Part shown: in pieces, positions 1-9,056 of the stretch
How the letters are laid out: each line of letters begins with the position of its first letter
Position numbering within the stretch: position 1 is the stretch's first letter
Assembly: GCA_019075905.1 (NCBI GenBank)
Contig: JAGXAM010000021.1
Coordinates: 1-47,523, forward strand
Source: Hyphomicrobiales bacterium
Lineage (GTDB): Bacteria; Pseudomonadota; Alphaproteobacteria; Rhizobiales; Beijerinckiaceae
Direction: 5' to 3'
DNA: 47,523 nt
Program-made: the position numbers and the translations under genes
Notes under the pieces: generated by a model
What the model was told of the DNA's origin: nothing
The model's database searches: none
Seen by the model: the letters and a program-made list of their open reading frames with translations, nothing else

Positions 1-1
1 T

Positions 2-121
2 GCCGACGTCATCGAGAAAATCGCCTCCGGCTGGCCCAACGCCCGTCTCGACGAACTCATGCCTTGGGCATGGGCGAATGACAAAGTCAAAACTACCGAC
101 ATAAAAACACACGCGGCCTAA
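2..121 (+). pseudogene. IS66-family transposase, C-terminal end (cut by window edge)
   Basis: An open frame enters from the left edge and stops with TAA at 119-121, giving 39 visible residues. It contains the pattern RLDELMPWAW, which resembles the C-terminal tail of IS66-type TnpC transposases, where an (I/L)DELLPW-like motif sits shortly before the stop. A terminal repeat typical of IS66 follows within 30 bases, which supports the call. Whether the rest of the transposase is intact lies outside the window. It could instead be an old fragment. Confidence 0.65.
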
Positions 122-130
122 AAAGCTGCG

Positions 131-149
131 CCCTTGGCTCAACGCTTAC
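131..149. mobile_element. IS66-type terminal inverted repeat (right end)
   Basis: Read on the minus strand, the element end begins GTAAGCG at position 149. This is the usual first bases of IS66-family terminal inverted repeats. It lies 10-28 bases after the transposase stop codon, as expected for the right end. The matching left end and the 8-bp target duplication are outside the window. Confidence 0.6.
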
Positions 150-791
150 TGCATCGGCAACATGGCGTAAATGAACCCGTACTCCCGGGCCGCATGAAAG
201 TCCGGATCTGATTGTGGAGCAGTCCCTCACAGAAGGCGCAGCGAATGGCTCCTTTGTCCCAAACACGGACTAGTCCAGTTTCCGACGCACCTCCCCCGCT
301 TCATCAGCGCAATTCCTTGGTTCAGCCGATGGCCTGACGCCATCAACCCGTAAAGGGTCGGACTACGCGCTGCGTGCCGCCGCTTCGGCTTCGCCTGCGC
401 GGTGATTGCGGCCAACGGCCGAACACATCGGGCGCCTGTCAGCGGGGGATGGTCCTCCGCTCGAAACAGGAGCCGGATCGATGCCCCTCAACGACACTCA
501 CGCCTTCGCTTTCAGCCTCGCGGCTACGCTGATTGTCCGTCATCGTCATCTTCCGCGCCGGCGACGGCACGCTGTCGGTTGCGCCCGCTAGTGAATACGA
601 TGGCGAACTTTCCGCGATCGTCCGCGAAATCGACCCCTTCGCGCCATGAGGCGCGAAGGTCATCGCGCGGCAAGTGGAAACCTCGCCGGTTTCCCCTCCC
701 GCAGCGTCTCATCTTTTGCTATGATCGGTGTTGCGCCGTGGTGGTGGTGGAAGGCGCAACCGTCAGAGCATTTCTTTCGGGAGCCCCCACC
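150..791. other. Gene-poor stretch with a possible broken small gene
   Basis: No intact gene is recognisable in these 640 bases. One short frame at 533-649 (TTG start, TGA stop) ends in EYDGELSAIVREIDPFAP and reads like the tail of a small accessory-region protein. An ATG frame from 481 would supply its beginning if one base were gained or lost near 530, so 481-649 may be a frameshifted small gene. The remainder flanks the IS66 end and shows no promoter, RNA gene or repeat that can be supported. Confidence 0.25.
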
Positions 792-1068
792 ATGATCATT
801 CTCGGCATCATCCTGTCCGTCGCAGCCATTGGTTTTTTCTGCTGGCTGCTGTTCAACCTCGCCGTGTTCGCACTGCCCTTCTTCGCCGGTGTCAGCACGG
901 CCCTGCGGGCCTATCAGAAGGGGCGCGGGCTTGCCCGGCGCCGTCATCGTCGGTCTCTTCGGCGCGGCGCTCACGCTCGGAACCGACCAATCCCTGTTGA
1001 ACGTGGCGTTGGTGCATGGATCGCTGACTGAACGGATTTCTGTCTATGATGCAGTGGCTATGCGGTAA
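792..1068 (+). pseudogene. Small conserved membrane protein gene, frameshifted and truncated
   Basis: The gene starts at ATG 792 behind a GGGAG ribosome site. The first 44 or so residues are hydrophobic (MIILGIIL, FFCWLLF, LPFFAGVSTALRAY), like a small inner-membrane protein common on accessory DNA of alphaproteobacteria. In a GGGG run at 920-923 the sense moves to the next forward frame, which continues GAGLPGAVIVGLFGAALTLG. A single extra G explains this. After about 983 the family-like sequence ends and decayed IS5 sequence begins, so the 3' part is lost. The run could also be a sequencing error, but the truncation would remain. Function unknown. Confidence 0.5.
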
Positions 1069-1680
1069 CGGCTTTGCAACGGACGGATTTCGGGCGTGCG
1101 CATGCGAGCATTCGATTGAGGACGGCGCAGCCGATGGCGACCTGCGTCTGCTGCGCGGCGAATGAGCGCGCCCGCAACCGGCGGCCAATGATCGATTTGT
1201 AACGACCGATGGCGGTCTCAACCAGTGTGCGTTTTTTGTAGCTGGTGGCGATCTGCCACTTCATACTTCCATCGGCGTTGATCGCCGCGATATGACGGTC
1301 TTGTTGGCTCGGGGGATGGCTGTCGGGCCGCTCCAACGCATTGGAGCGTGGCGGGATGACGACCGCTGCGTCGGCGCTGTGCCTGGCGACGACCTCACAG
1401 GTAGGGTTGCCGTCATAGGCTCCATCGGCCGTGAACTGGCCGATCGGCATCTCAATCCGGTCGAGTAGCGGCTCGACCTGTGAGGCGTCGCCGGCTTCCT
1501 GGTCCGTCATGACATGTGCGATGATGTCGCCGCTGTCGGCATCCAACGCCAGGTGCAGCTTGCGCCACCTCCGACGGGATTTGACACCATGCTCCATGGA
1601 GGGTCTTCTGGCCCTGAAACTCACCACGTCGCGGGTCGGCGGTTACGCGCCTCCCTTGCCAAAAATTTATGCAGGGTTTT
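1058..1680 (-). mobile_element. Decayed IS5-family transposase (C-terminal about 190 residues)
   Basis: The minus frame 1058-1627 encodes the catalytic C-terminal part of an IS5-type DDE transposase. It reads KLHLALDADSGDI, then a DGAYDG acidic motif, VVIPPRSNA and the terminal ETAIGRYKSIIGRRLRARSF / AIGCAVLNRML blocks typical of the family. The usual N-terminal third is missing. Just upstream (about 1600-1630) the GEFQ...EHGVKSRR region can only be joined across frames, so it is frameshifted. Terminal repeats could not be placed with confidence; the element probably reaches from about 984 to about 1680. It truncates the membrane-protein gene on one side and lies against a short orphan frame on the other. 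Confidence 0.65.
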
Positions 1681-1831
1681 AGGTCTTCGCGCATCCCTGC
1701 CAAGGCGCTTTGCGCCAGGTGACCTGATATAGCCATGGCCCTGGAGCCACGGCAGAGGCGTCGCCCATCAATCGTTCCCGCGCAGGTCCGTGCCTGATGG
1801 CCGCGATGGCGCTCTCCTGGCGCGGCGTCAT
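1679..1831 (-). pseudogene. Orphan 50-residue frame after atzF, probably a truncated gene
   Basis: ATG at 1831 lies 12 bases after the atzF stop and is preceded by a GAGG-like ribosome site, so it looks like the next gene of the operon. It encodes 50 residues (starting MTPRQESAIAAIRHG, later PGPWLYQVTWRKAPW) and stops where the IS5 remnant begins. The product is not recognised. The most economical reading is a longer gene whose 3' part was removed when the insertion element arrived. A genuine small protein is possible but less likely. Confidence 0.35.
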
Positions 1832-1843
1832 CTCCCGCCTGCC

Positions 1844-3643
1844 TCACACGGGCTGTGTTTGCAGGCTATAGGCTCGCCACCCGCCATAGGCGGAAATGTC
1901 GGCTGCCCCTTGAATACCGGCCGCTTCCACGGCGAAGCCCTTTATGCTGGAGCCATCCGCCAGCTTGATTGTTGCAATGCCCAGCGGAGCCGGAACGGCC
2001 GCCGTCAGTTCTCCCAGCCCCTGCACCGGCAGACGCCAGATTTCGCCGTCTATGGCAGAGCCCTCGTCAGCAGCCACGCGAAGCAGCCCTGGCTTGGGTT
2101 GCACCTGATCGCGCAAGGCATAGAGGCGATAAAGCGGTGCCGTCGTGACCTCGCGCTCAAACCGGCCGCCCAGCGCCAGCAGTTCGCTGTTGAGCGGCAT
2201 CCCCGACATATGGGCTCCGACCACCAGCAAGGGAATGCCAGGATCAGCTTCGGGGGTTGCGGGCGGCGTTTCGGGTTGCGGCCAGCCGGTCGCGCCCAGC
2301 GACACGGCACTGGCGGCATGGAACCGCCGCGCCAAACTGGCAATGCGCGCGTCCCCTCCGGCTGCGGCGAGCAGCGTGATGCTGAAGGGCAGATGGTCGC
2401 TACGCCAGGGGCCGGGCACGGCAACAGCGCAAAGGTCGAGAAGATTGGCGAAATTGGTATAGGTGCCAAGGCGCGAATTGGCCGCAACCGGCTCGCGCTC
2501 GAGGTCTGCCAGCGTGCCGTGAATCGGTGCGGTTGGCACGCATAAAACATCAAAACTTGCCATCAGCCGGCCGATGTTGCGCTTGTGGGCCTGCAATTTG
2601 TAAAACCCGGAAAATGCGTCAGCCGCACTCATGGCCCTGGCCTTGGCATAGATCTCGTGCACGACAGGGTGAAGCACATCGGCCCGCGCCTCATAAAAAT
2701 CCCTGATCGCGCTATAGCGTTCAGCCGCCCATGCCGCGCCATAAAGCAATTCGGCAGTCGCATAGTAATCGGCGAAGGGCAGTTCCACCAAGGTGCAGCC
2801 GATCTCCTGAAGCTGCACCAGCGCCTGATCGAAAGACGAGGCCATCGCCTTATCGCCAAAAAACCTGCGATCCTGCCGGCGCGGGACGCCAACGCGCAGG
2901 CGCAATTCCTCCGTGGGATAGGGTTGCTGGCGAAAGGCCCGCGCATAGCTGTCGCTGTCGTCATAATCTGCGGCGATGGCAAAAGCGGCGAAAGCATCGT
3001 CCACGGTCAAGGCCAGAAGCGTGACACAATCGAGGGTGCGGCAGGCGGGCACGACCCCCGTGGTTGAAATGGCCCCGAAACTCGGCTTCAGGCCGACAAT
3101 ATTGTTCAGCCCCGCCGGGACCCGTCCTGAACCAGCGGTGTCCGTTCCCAGGGCAAAGCTGACAATGCCGCGCGCCACCGCCACCGCCGATCCCGAGCTG
3201 GAGCCGCCAGGCACCAGTCTGGAATCAATCGGATTGACCGGGATAGGGTAAGGCGTGCGCACGCCTGAAAGGCCGGTTGCGAATTGATCCATATTGGTTT
3301 TGCCGAGAGGAATGGCCCCGGCCGCACGCAGTCGCGCCACGACCACGGCGTCCCGCTCCGCCTGATAGGCAAATTGCGGGCAGGCCGCGGTCGTTGGCAT
3401 GCCGGCCACATCAATATTGTCCTTGACGGCGAAGGGTACGCCCCAGAGCGGCCTTGCAGGATCATGACGCCCCAGGGCCTCAGCTTCATCAAGCAAGGCG
3501 GCCTTGTCGGCGACGTGGATGAATATGCCGTTATCGCCACTGGCAGCGAGTCGTGCAAGCGCCGTTTCGATCACCTCGCGCGGTGACAGGCCCCCCGCAT
3601 AGGCGGCGCTGAGCCGCTTCAGATCGAAGAATATCTCGCTCAC
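1844..3643 (-). CDS. atzF: Allophanate hydrolase AtzF
   Basis: Hydrolyses allophanate (urea-1-carboxylate) to ammonia and CO2, the last step of biuret and cyanurate nitrogen release; cytoplasmic. It is 599 residues, close to Pseudomonas AtzF (about 605). The amidase-signature domain occupies roughly residues 20-440 with the Ser-cisSer-Lys triad visible as Lys74 (FAVKDN), Ser148 (PGGSSSGS) and Ser172 (GTDTAGSGR). Their spacings of 74 and 24 residues match those of the characterised enzyme. The C-terminal domain (about 465-599; PLYRLYAL, GEIWRLP, YGGWRAY) is the AtzF type. There is no fused urea carboxylase. Start chosen at GTG 3643, which overlaps the cupin stop by four bases (GTGA); an upstream ATG would run inside the cupin gene. 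Last complete gene of the operon. Confidence 0.95.
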   Translation of the reverse strand: MSEIFFDLKRLSAAYAGGLSPREVIETALARLAASGDNGIFIHVADKAALLDEAEALGRHDPARPLWGVPFAVKDNIDVAGMPTTAACPQFAYQAERDAVVVARLRAAGAIPLGKTNMDQFATGLSGVRTPYPIPVNPIDSRLVPGGSSSGSAVAVARGIVSFALGTDTAGSGRVPAGLNNIVGLKPSFGAISTTGVVPACRTLDCVTLLALTVDDAFAAFAIAADYDDSDSYARAFRQQPYPTEELRLRVGVPRRQDRRFFGDKAMASSFDQALVQLQEIGCTLVELPFADYYATAELLYGAAWAAERYSAIRDFYEARADVLHPVVHEIYAKARAMSAADAFSGFYKLQAHKRNIGRLMASFDVLCVPTAPIHGTLADLEREPVAANSRLGTYTNFANLLDLCAVAVPGPWRSDHLPFSITLLAAAGGDARIASLARRFHAASAVSLGATGWPQPETPPATPEADPGIPLLVVGAHMSGMPLNSELLALGGRFEREVTTAPLYRLYALRDQVQPKPGLLRVAADEGSAIDGEIWRLPVQGLGELTAAVPAPLGIATIKLADGSSIKGFAVEAAGIQGAADISAYGGWRAYSLQTQPV

Positions 3644-3996
3644 GCTTCCCCCTCCGCCTCGAGAAACACGACCGGCAGATCCCATTGGATCAGGACCGCG
3701 CAGCCTTTGTCGCTCCATACCGAATGGACACTGCCGGGCGGGTTGAGAACCAGGCTGCCCGCCGGATATTCGCCGTTTTCGTCGCTCTGGACGCCCTCGA
3801 GGACAATGATCGTCTCGAGGCCGGCATGGCGATGGCGCGGTGCCCGTGCGCCCGGCGCATATTCCAGAATGGCTGTTTTCGGGGCTCCCATGCCACCTTG
3901 ATGCAGCCAGCGCACGCTGACCCCTGCGAGGAAAGGTTCGCTTCTGAGGTGGCGCCAGGCACCGTCCAGCAAGCCGCGGATCACGAGCTCAGTCAT
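3640..3996 (-). CDS. ChrR-like cupin protein
   Basis: A 118-residue single-domain cupin. The first cupin motif is His55-x-His57-x3-Glu61 ([16 protein letters not shown]) and the second is PPGSVHS with His91, so all four usual metal ligands are present. It resembles the C-terminal sensor half of ChrR-type cupins but has no zinc-binding anti-sigma part. The ATG at 3996 lies inside the end of trtA (8-base overlap) and its stop overlaps atzF, so it is translationally coupled to both hydrolases. Its role is unknown. Location suggests either a small-molecule-binding helper or an enzyme acting on a pathway intermediate; that is inference only. Confidence 0.8.
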   Translation of the reverse strand: MTELVIRGLLDGAWRHLRSEPFLAGVSVRWLHQGGMGAPKTAILEYAPGARAPRHRHAGLETIIVLEGVQSDENGEYPAGSLVLNPPGSVHSVWSDKGCAVLIQWDLPVVFLEAEGEA

Positions 3997-4657
3997 TGTC
4001 CAACCCCCGCAAGACATCATCGGTAAGGGCTGTCCAGCCGACAATGGCGCCCTGGGCGCGGATCATGTCCAGCGTGGCAGCTTTGAATTCCGGAAAATAG
4101 CTCTCGGTCGCGTCCTCGACGAGCAGGCAGTCATAGCCACGATCATTGGCCTCGCGCATGGTCGTCTGGACACAGACTTCAGTGGTTACACCTGCCAGCA
4201 CAAGTTGGGTTATGCCGCGCCCGGCAAGGATCTCGCCGAGCGCAGTGGCGTAAAATGCGCCTTTGCCCGGCTTTTCAATGACAATTTCACCGATGCGTGG
4301 CGCCAGGGGCGCGATTATGGCGGTTCCAGCCTCGCCTGCTATCAGAATGCGGCCCATGGGCCCGGGCTCGCCGATGCGCAGTTTTGGCTGCCCCCGGTCG
4401 CGCTTGCCAGCCGGCAAATCAGAAAGATCGGCGCGGTGACATTCCATCGTGTGGATGACCATCAGATCATGTGCCCGCCAGGCCTGCAGCAAACGCCCGA
4501 CCGCTGGGACAATGACCCCGAGCCGCGTGACGTCATTGCCAAGGGCCTCGCCAAAGCCGCCATGTTCGAGAAAATCGCGCTGCATGTCGATGATCAAAAG
4601 CGCGGCGCGGCGCTTGTCGAAGGGGAAGGCGAAGGGTCTGGCTGCCAAACTGGCCAT
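3989..4657 (-). CDS. trtA: Cysteine hydrolase, triuret hydrolase TrtA candidate
   Basis: A 222-residue isochorismatase-fold cysteine hydrolase. The triad is visible as Asp24 (IIDMQRDF), Lys129 (IEKPGKGAF) and Cys162 ([17 protein letters not shown]). Its sequence is clearly related to the second hydrolase 1.5 kb upstream (BiuH) but distinct: PGKGAFYAT replaces PGKGSFCAT and SYFPEF replaces CGATDYGNH. In known triuret operons a TrtA of this type removes one amide from triuret to give carboxybiuret, which decarboxylates to biuret for BiuH. The ATG shares one base with the ABC ATPase stop, and the 3' end overlaps the cupin. A second biuret- or ureidoacrylate-type amidohydrolase is the alternative; the substrate is inferred from pairing with BiuH and AtzF. 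Confidence 0.75.
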   Translation of the reverse strand: MASLAARPFAFPFDKRRAALLIIDMQRDFLEHGGFGEALGNDVTRLGVIVPAVGRLLQAWRAHDLMVIHTMECHRADLSDLPAGKRDRGQPKLRIGEPGPMGRILIAGEAGTAIIAPLAPRIGEIVIEKPGKGAFYATALGEILAGRGITQLVLAGVTTEVCVQTTMREANDRGYDCLLVEDATESYFPEFKAATLDMIRAQGAIVGWTALTDDVLRGLDND

Positions 4658-6192
4658 CAGTGGTGTCCTGCCATATGGGCGCCGATGGTGGCGACATCGG
4701 CTGCCGCAATCGGTGTCTCGAAGACAATTTCCCCACCCGACATGACCAGAATCCGGTCGGAGAGCTCGAACAATTCATCAAGATCCTCACTGACCAGCAG
4801 CACCGCCGTTCCGGCATTGCGGGCAGCCATGATCCTTGCCCGAATTTCCGCGACCGCCGAGAAATCGAGGCCAAAACAGGGATTTGCGACAATCAGCAGA
4901 TCAACTTCGCCCGTGAGTTCGCGCGCCAGCGTGGCGCGCTGGACATTACCGCCCGAGAGCGTATTGATCGGACTGGCAAGCGAAGTGGTCTTGACATTGA
5001 AGTCCTCGACGAGGCGGCGCGCATGGCTGGTCAGGCGCGTCTGGTTGAGCCAAACACGTTTTTCGCCTTTCGCGTTGGTGTCAAAAATCCGCAGTGCCAG
5101 ATTTTCGGCGACCGTCATTTTCGGAGCGCAGGCATTGTGCAGCGGCTCTTCAGGGATGAAACGGACATGGCGCTGGCGTGCTTCCAGACGCGTGGCATGA
5201 TACGCTGCCCCATGCACGCAGATGCTGCCGCTCGACATTTCGCGCTGGCCGGCCAGAATTTCTAGAAATTCCTTCTGCCCATTGCCGGCGATGCCGGCGA
5301 TGCCGACAATTTCGCCGGGCTTGACAGCGACATGAGCGATCGAAATCGTCTTGAGGCCGGTTTTGTCGGGCGCGGTCACACCTTGCACCAGCAGCGCGGG
5401 CTCAGCCCCGGCCGCGACGCTGGCGCGATGATCCATGACAGCGAGCCTGGCATCGCCGATCATCATGGCCGCCATCTGGGCCGGCGTGAGTGCCGCCGTC
5501 CTGCCACTTCCCACAAAGCTGCCCTTGCGCAGAACGCTGACCTCATCGGCAAAGGCAGTCACTTCGTGGAACTTGTGCGAAATCATCAGGACGGTAAGGT
5601 CTCCCATTCTGGTCATCTGCCGCAGCAGCCCGAGCACGCTTCTGGCCTCATCAGGTGTCAGCACCGACGTCGGTTCGTCGAGTATCAGCAAGCGGCGACC
5701 AAGATAGAGCTGCTTCAGGATCTCGAGTTTCTGCTTTTGCCCGGCCGCCAGCTGGCCGGTCGGCACATTCAGCGGGACCTCGAAGGGCATGGTCGCCATG
5801 AAGGCGTCCAGTCGCCTGGTCTCTTCGCGCCAGTCGATGATGGCACCGACATCGGCGCGCGAGATCACCAGATTTTCCGCGCCGGTCAATGAGGGAACCA
5901 GCGTGAAATGCTGATAGACCATGCCTAGCCCAAGCGCCGCGGCACGGGCCGGCGTGCCAAGATCAGCTTCGATTCCGTCGAGCAGAATGGCACCTGAGGT
6001 TGGCACATAAAAGCCCATGATACATTTGACCAGGGTTGACTTGCCGGCGCCATTCTCGCCGAGCAAGGCGTGAAATGAGCCGGGCGCGACTTTGATCGAG
6101 ACATCGGCCAGGGCCTGCAGGGCGCCAAAATTCTTGCTCATGCCGATGGTTTCAAGCGCCAGGGCGCGCTGCAACTGCTGGATCTGCATCAT
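4657..6192 (-). CDS. Double-domain ABC transporter ATPase (BMP/nucleoside type)
   Basis: A 511-residue protein of two fused ABC domains, as in the YufO/NupA and sugar-type importers. Domain 1 has Walker [10 protein letters not shown] (45-53), a degenerate signature [10 protein letters not shown] and Walker [10 protein letters not shown]. Domain 2 has the family's altered nucleotide loop ([10 protein letters not shown]), signature [14 protein letters not shown] and an ANPCFGLD Walker B end lacking the catalytic glutamate, so only the first site is probably fully hydrolytic. It energises the two permeases encoded upstream. The ATG at 6192 overlaps the biuH stop (ATGA). Being sandwiched between two amidohydrolases indicates that the transported compound is their substrate, most likely biuret, triuret or a related ureide. 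Confidence 0.9.
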   Translation of the reverse strand: MMQIQQLQRALALETIGMSKNFGALQALADVSIKVAPGSFHALLGENGAGKSTLVKCIMGFYVPTSGAILLDGIEADLGTPARAAALGLGMVYQHFTLVPSLTGAENLVISRADVGAIIDWREETRRLDAFMATMPFEVPLNVPTGQLAAGQKQKLEILKQLYLGRRLLILDEPTSVLTPDEARSVLGLLRQMTRMGDLTVLMISHKFHEVTAFADEVSVLRKGSFVGSGRTAALTPAQMAAMMIGDARLAVMDHRASVAAGAEPALLVQGVTAPDKTGLKTISIAHVAVKPGEIVGIAGIAGNGQKEFLEILAGQREMSSGSICVHGAAYHATRLEARQRHVRFIPEEPLHNACAPKMTVAENLALRIFDTNAKGEKRVWLNQTRLTSHARRLVEDFNVKTTSLASPINTLSGGNVQRATLARELTGEVDLLIVANPCFGLDFSAVAEIRARIMAARNAGTAVLLVSEDLDELFELSDRILVMSGGEIVFETPIAAADVATIGAHMAGHH

Positions 6193-6890
6193 GGCAGCGC
6201 CTCGATCAGAGCTGAGGCTGTGGCCACCGCACCGAAAACACCGCCCTGCATTTTGACCATTTTGAGAGCAGCGAGGTGATTGCCGTAATCAGTCGCGCCG
6301 CAGCAATCCTCCAGCAGCAGGCACTCAAAGCCCCGGTCATTGGCCTCGCGCATCGTCGTGTGGACGCACACGTCGGTGGTAATGCCGGTGAGTACCAGAT
6401 TGGCAATGCCTCGCTGCCTCAAAATCAATTCGAGATCCGTCGCGCAGAAACTGCCCTTGCCAGGCTTGTCAATGACAGGTTCGCCGGGACGCGGCGCGAG
6501 GTCCTCGATGATCTCCCATCCGGGTTCGCCACGCACCAGAATGCGTCCACATGGCCCGGGATCACCAATCCCCGCCTTGATGCGCTGCGAGCGCCAGCGC
6601 TTGTTGGCCGGCAGGTCAGCAAGATCGGGACGATGGCCCTCGCGGGTATGGATAACGCCATATCCTCCGGCCCGGAAGGCAGCCAGCACACGCTTGATGG
6701 GTTCGATCGGTGCGCGCACCAGCGACAGATCATAGCCCATCGCATCGACATAACCGCCCTTGCCGCAGAAATCGGTCTGCATATCGATAATCATCAGTGC
6801 GGTATTGGCCGGCATCAGGCGGCCGTCATAGGGCCATGGATAGGGGTCGGCGGCGACGATGGCAGGGTTTGGGCTGGCTGCAGCGCGCAT
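6189..6890 (-). CDS. biuH: Biuret amidohydrolase BiuH
   Basis: A 233-residue isochorismatase-fold cysteine hydrolase that converts biuret to allophanate and ammonia in the cytoplasm. The sequence closely follows rhizobial BiuH. Asp36 (IIDMQTDF), Lys142 ([10 protein letters not shown]) and Cys175 ([11 protein letters not shown]) form the triad at the positions I recall for the Rhizobium leguminosarum enzyme, and the [14 protein letters not shown] and [14 protein letters not shown] blocks are conserved. Start taken at ATG 6890, eight bases after a TAGGAG ribosome site and 11 bases past the permease stop; a further ATG at 6923 would overlap the permease. It supplies allophanate to AtzF from the same transcript. 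RutB (ureidoacrylate hydrolase) is the main alternative but fits less well because no other rut gene is present. Confidence 0.9.
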   Translation of the reverse strand: MRAAASPNPAIVAADPYPWPYDGRLMPANTALMIIDMQTDFCGKGGYVDAMGYDLSLVRAPIEPIKRVLAAFRAGGYGVIHTREGHRPDLADLPANKRWRSQRIKAGIGDPGPCGRILVRGEPGWEIIEDLAPRPGEPVIDKPGKGSFCATDLELILRQRGIANLVLTGITTDVCVHTTMREANDRGFECLLLEDCCGATDYGNHLAALKMVKMQGGVFGAVATASALIEALP

Positions 6891-6900
6891 GGCAGGGCTC

Positions 6901-7830
6901 CTATTTGGTGATCGACAGTTCACCCGGCGCGCCGATCAGGCTGTGGCTGCGCGAGGATGTGGCGATCATGATGATCAAGGTCAGAACATAGGGAGCGGCG
7001 TAGAACAGGTAGTAACCTTGCGTGACGCCCACCGATTGCAGCGCGGCGCCAAGCGCACCGGCGCCTCCAAAGAGCAAAGCCGCGAAAAAGCATCCCAGCG
7101 GGTTCCAGCGCGCGAAAATCACCAGGGCGACGGCCATCAGGCCCTGCCCCGACGAAATGCCCTCATTCCAGCTGCCCGGATAATAAAGCGAGAGATAGGC
7201 GCCGCCGATTCCCGCCATGGCGCCGCCGATGGCTGTTGCATAGAGCCGGAGGCGGTCGGGGTTGAGCCCGATGGCGCGGGCCGCATCGGCACTGTCACCG
7301 ACCACGCGCAGCATGAGCCCGTATCTGGTGTTGCGGAAGGCCCAGTTCAGAAAAAGCGCGAGTGCCAGGCCAAGGATGAACAGCGCATTGACATCGAGCG
7401 CGACCCTGATCTGGGGAACCGCACTCCACCACCCGAGCGGAATGGCAGGCAGATGCGGTGCGGCAGGCTGGATGAAAGGCTTGCCAAAGAAAATAGCGAG
7501 GCCGACCCCGAGTTGCATCATCGCTATGCCTATGGCGATATCATTGACCTTGGGATAGCTGCAAATCCAGCCGTGAAACAGACCAAAGCCCCCGCCGCAG
7601 ACGCAGGCAGCGGCAACGCCAAGCCAGGCAGAGCCAGTCATGATGGCGACCCCGTAACCGATCATCGCCCCAAAGACCAATGTGCCTTCCTGACCAAGGT
7701 TGATGCGCCCGCTGCGCTCGGTGATGGTTTCACCCAAAGCCACGAAAATATAGGGCGTCGAGACCCGGACCGCCCCGCCGATCATGGCGAGCGGCACCCC
7801 CCACAGGCCGATGGCAGAAGGCGCGCTCAT
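6901..7830 (-). CDS. ABC importer permease 2 (BMP/nucleoside type)
   Basis: A 309-residue inner-membrane permease of the BPD_transp_2 family (YufQ/NupQ type). It has about eight hydrophobic segments, the early motif [19 protein letters not shown] and the coupling-loop region [20 protein letters not shown] that contacts the ATPase. The ATG at 7830 overlaps the stop of the other permease by four bases (ATGA), so the two are made together as a heterodimer. A longer upstream ATG would lie inside that gene. The substrate is inferred from the operon (ureides). Confidence 0.9.
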   Translation of the reverse strand: MSAPSAIGLWGVPLAMIGGAVRVSTPYIFVALGETITERSGRINLGQEGTLVFGAMIGYGVAIMTGSAWLGVAAACVCGGGFGLFHGWICSYPKVNDIAIGIAMMQLGVGLAIFFGKPFIQPAAPHLPAIPLGWWSAVPQIRVALDVNALFILGLALALFLNWAFRNTRYGLMLRVVGDSADAARAIGLNPDRLRLYATAIGGAMAGIGGAYLSLYYPGSWNEGISSGQGLMAVALVIFARWNPLGCFFAALLFGGAGALGAALQSVGVTQGYYLFYAAPYVLTLIIMIATSSRSHSLIGAPGELSITK

Positions 7831-8957
7831 GGCTGCGCCCTCGCCCAAAGATCCGGGTTCAGCCATTTGATGCGGCCATAAAATGTGTCGGAAAACAGAA
7901 TGGTGATGAACAATATGCCCTGAAGCACCTCTACGGTCGCATCAGGCAGACCCATATGGCGTTGCAGAAGGCTGCCCGAGGCATCAATGGCGCCCAGCAT
8001 GAAAGCGACCGGAATAATGGCCAGCGGATTTTGACGGGCCAGGAAGGCCACCAGGATCCCAGTGTAGCCGTAGCCCGATGCCAGCGAGGCATTGGCATTG
8101 CCTTGCACGGCCGCTACCTCGATCATGCCGGCGAGCCCGGCGCAGGCTCCGGCAATGAATGTGAAGGCCATAATGAGCTTTCCGACGGGCAGCCCCTGAA
8201 TTTGCGCGGCGCGCACATTGCCGCCTGCCACCCGTGCCGCGAACCCCCATGTCGTGCGCTCCATCAGCACCCAGCTGCAAAGGCAAGCCAAAATGCCGAC
8301 AACCAGCCCCCAGTGCACTTGCGTTCCAGGTATGCTGGCGATTCTGTAAGCCTGTCCGATCGGATAGGTGGAAGGCTTGTTGAGGCTGGCAGGATCACGC
8401 AACGGCCCTTCGATCAGCTGGTTCATCAGGGCGATGCCGATATAGGCCATAAGCAACGAGGCAATGGTTTCATTGACACCGCGGTAATAGCGCAAGGCCC
8501 CGACCATGCCGATCCACAACCCGCCCGCCAGGACGCCCGCCGCAGCCATGGCGCAAAGGACGATGAGATAGGGTTGACCCTGCAGCGGCAGCGCCACGCT
8601 GGCGGCGGCGAGCCCGCCTAGCACCAAGGCTCCCTCACCTCCAATGATCACCAGTCCAAGCCTTGCTGGCAGCGCCACGCACAATGCCGTGAGAAGCAGC
8701 GGCGAGGCGTGGGTGAGCGCGTTGTCAAGAGAGAAGGCTGAACCCAGCCCGCCAAGATAAATGGCCTGGAAAAACGCCAGCGGAGATTTGCCCAAAACCT
8801 GGAGGAAAACTGAAAACACCGCAAGCCCGGCCAGCAGGGCCCCGCCAGGAATGACTAGGGCCTCGGCGTGGCGCGCCCATTTCGCCAGGGCCTCAGGACG
8901 CCCTGCCACCTCGACGCGGGGCATGCCTGTCAGTGTGTCCGGGCTTGCATTCGTCAT
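7827..8957 (-). CDS. ABC importer permease 1 (BMP/nucleoside type)
   Basis: A 376-residue permease of the YufP/NupP type with about ten membrane segments after a 45-residue cytoplasmic lead. Visible family features are GLVIIGGEGALVLGG, the RYYRGVNETIASLLMAYIG loop and the coupling helix GFAARVAGGNVRAAQIQGL. Start taken at ATG 8957 behind AAAGGA at slightly long spacing; an upstream in-frame start at 9044 would extend into the hairpin region after the binding-protein gene. It pairs with the downstream permease. The 99-base gap to the binding-protein gene is the largest in the operon. Confidence 0.88.
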   Translation of the reverse strand: MTNASPDTLTGMPRVEVAGRPEALAKWARHAEALVIPGGALLAGLAVFSVFLQVLGKSPLAFFQAIYLGGLGSAFSLDNALTHASPLLLTALCVALPARLGLVIIGGEGALVLGGLAAASVALPLQGQPYLIVLCAMAAAGVLAGGLWIGMVGALRYYRGVNETIASLLMAYIGIALMNQLIEGPLRDPASLNKPSTYPIGQAYRIASIPGTQVHWGLVVGILACLCSWVLMERTTWGFAARVAGGNVRAAQIQGLPVGKLIMAFTFIAGACAGLAGMIEVAAVQGNANASLASGYGYTGILVAFLARQNPLAIIPVAFMLGAIDASGSLLQRHMGLPDATVEVLQGILFITILFSDTFYGRIKWLNPDLWARAQP

Positions 8958-9000
8958 GATGCCATTGATCCTTTTGCCGGGCGCGGCGTGGTCAGCCCCG

Positions 9001-9026
9001 GGCGTGGCGTGTGGTATGGCCACGCC
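9001..9026 (-). other. Intercistronic hairpin between binding-protein and permease genes
   Basis: GGCGTGGC and GCCACGCC form a perfect 8-bp stem around a 10-base loop, 31 bases past the binding-protein stop. There is no T run, so it is more likely an RNA-stability or partial-termination element than a full terminator. Such hairpins often raise binding-protein yield relative to permeases. Confidence 0.5.
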
Positions 9027-9056
9027 AAGACGGACTTTCGACAAGTCTGGCTGCGG

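Noticed and set aside
6189-6890. Annotation as RutB (pyrimidine degradation)
   Set aside because: No other rut gene is present, the sequence follows BiuH through the active-site segments, and AtzF is in the same operon.
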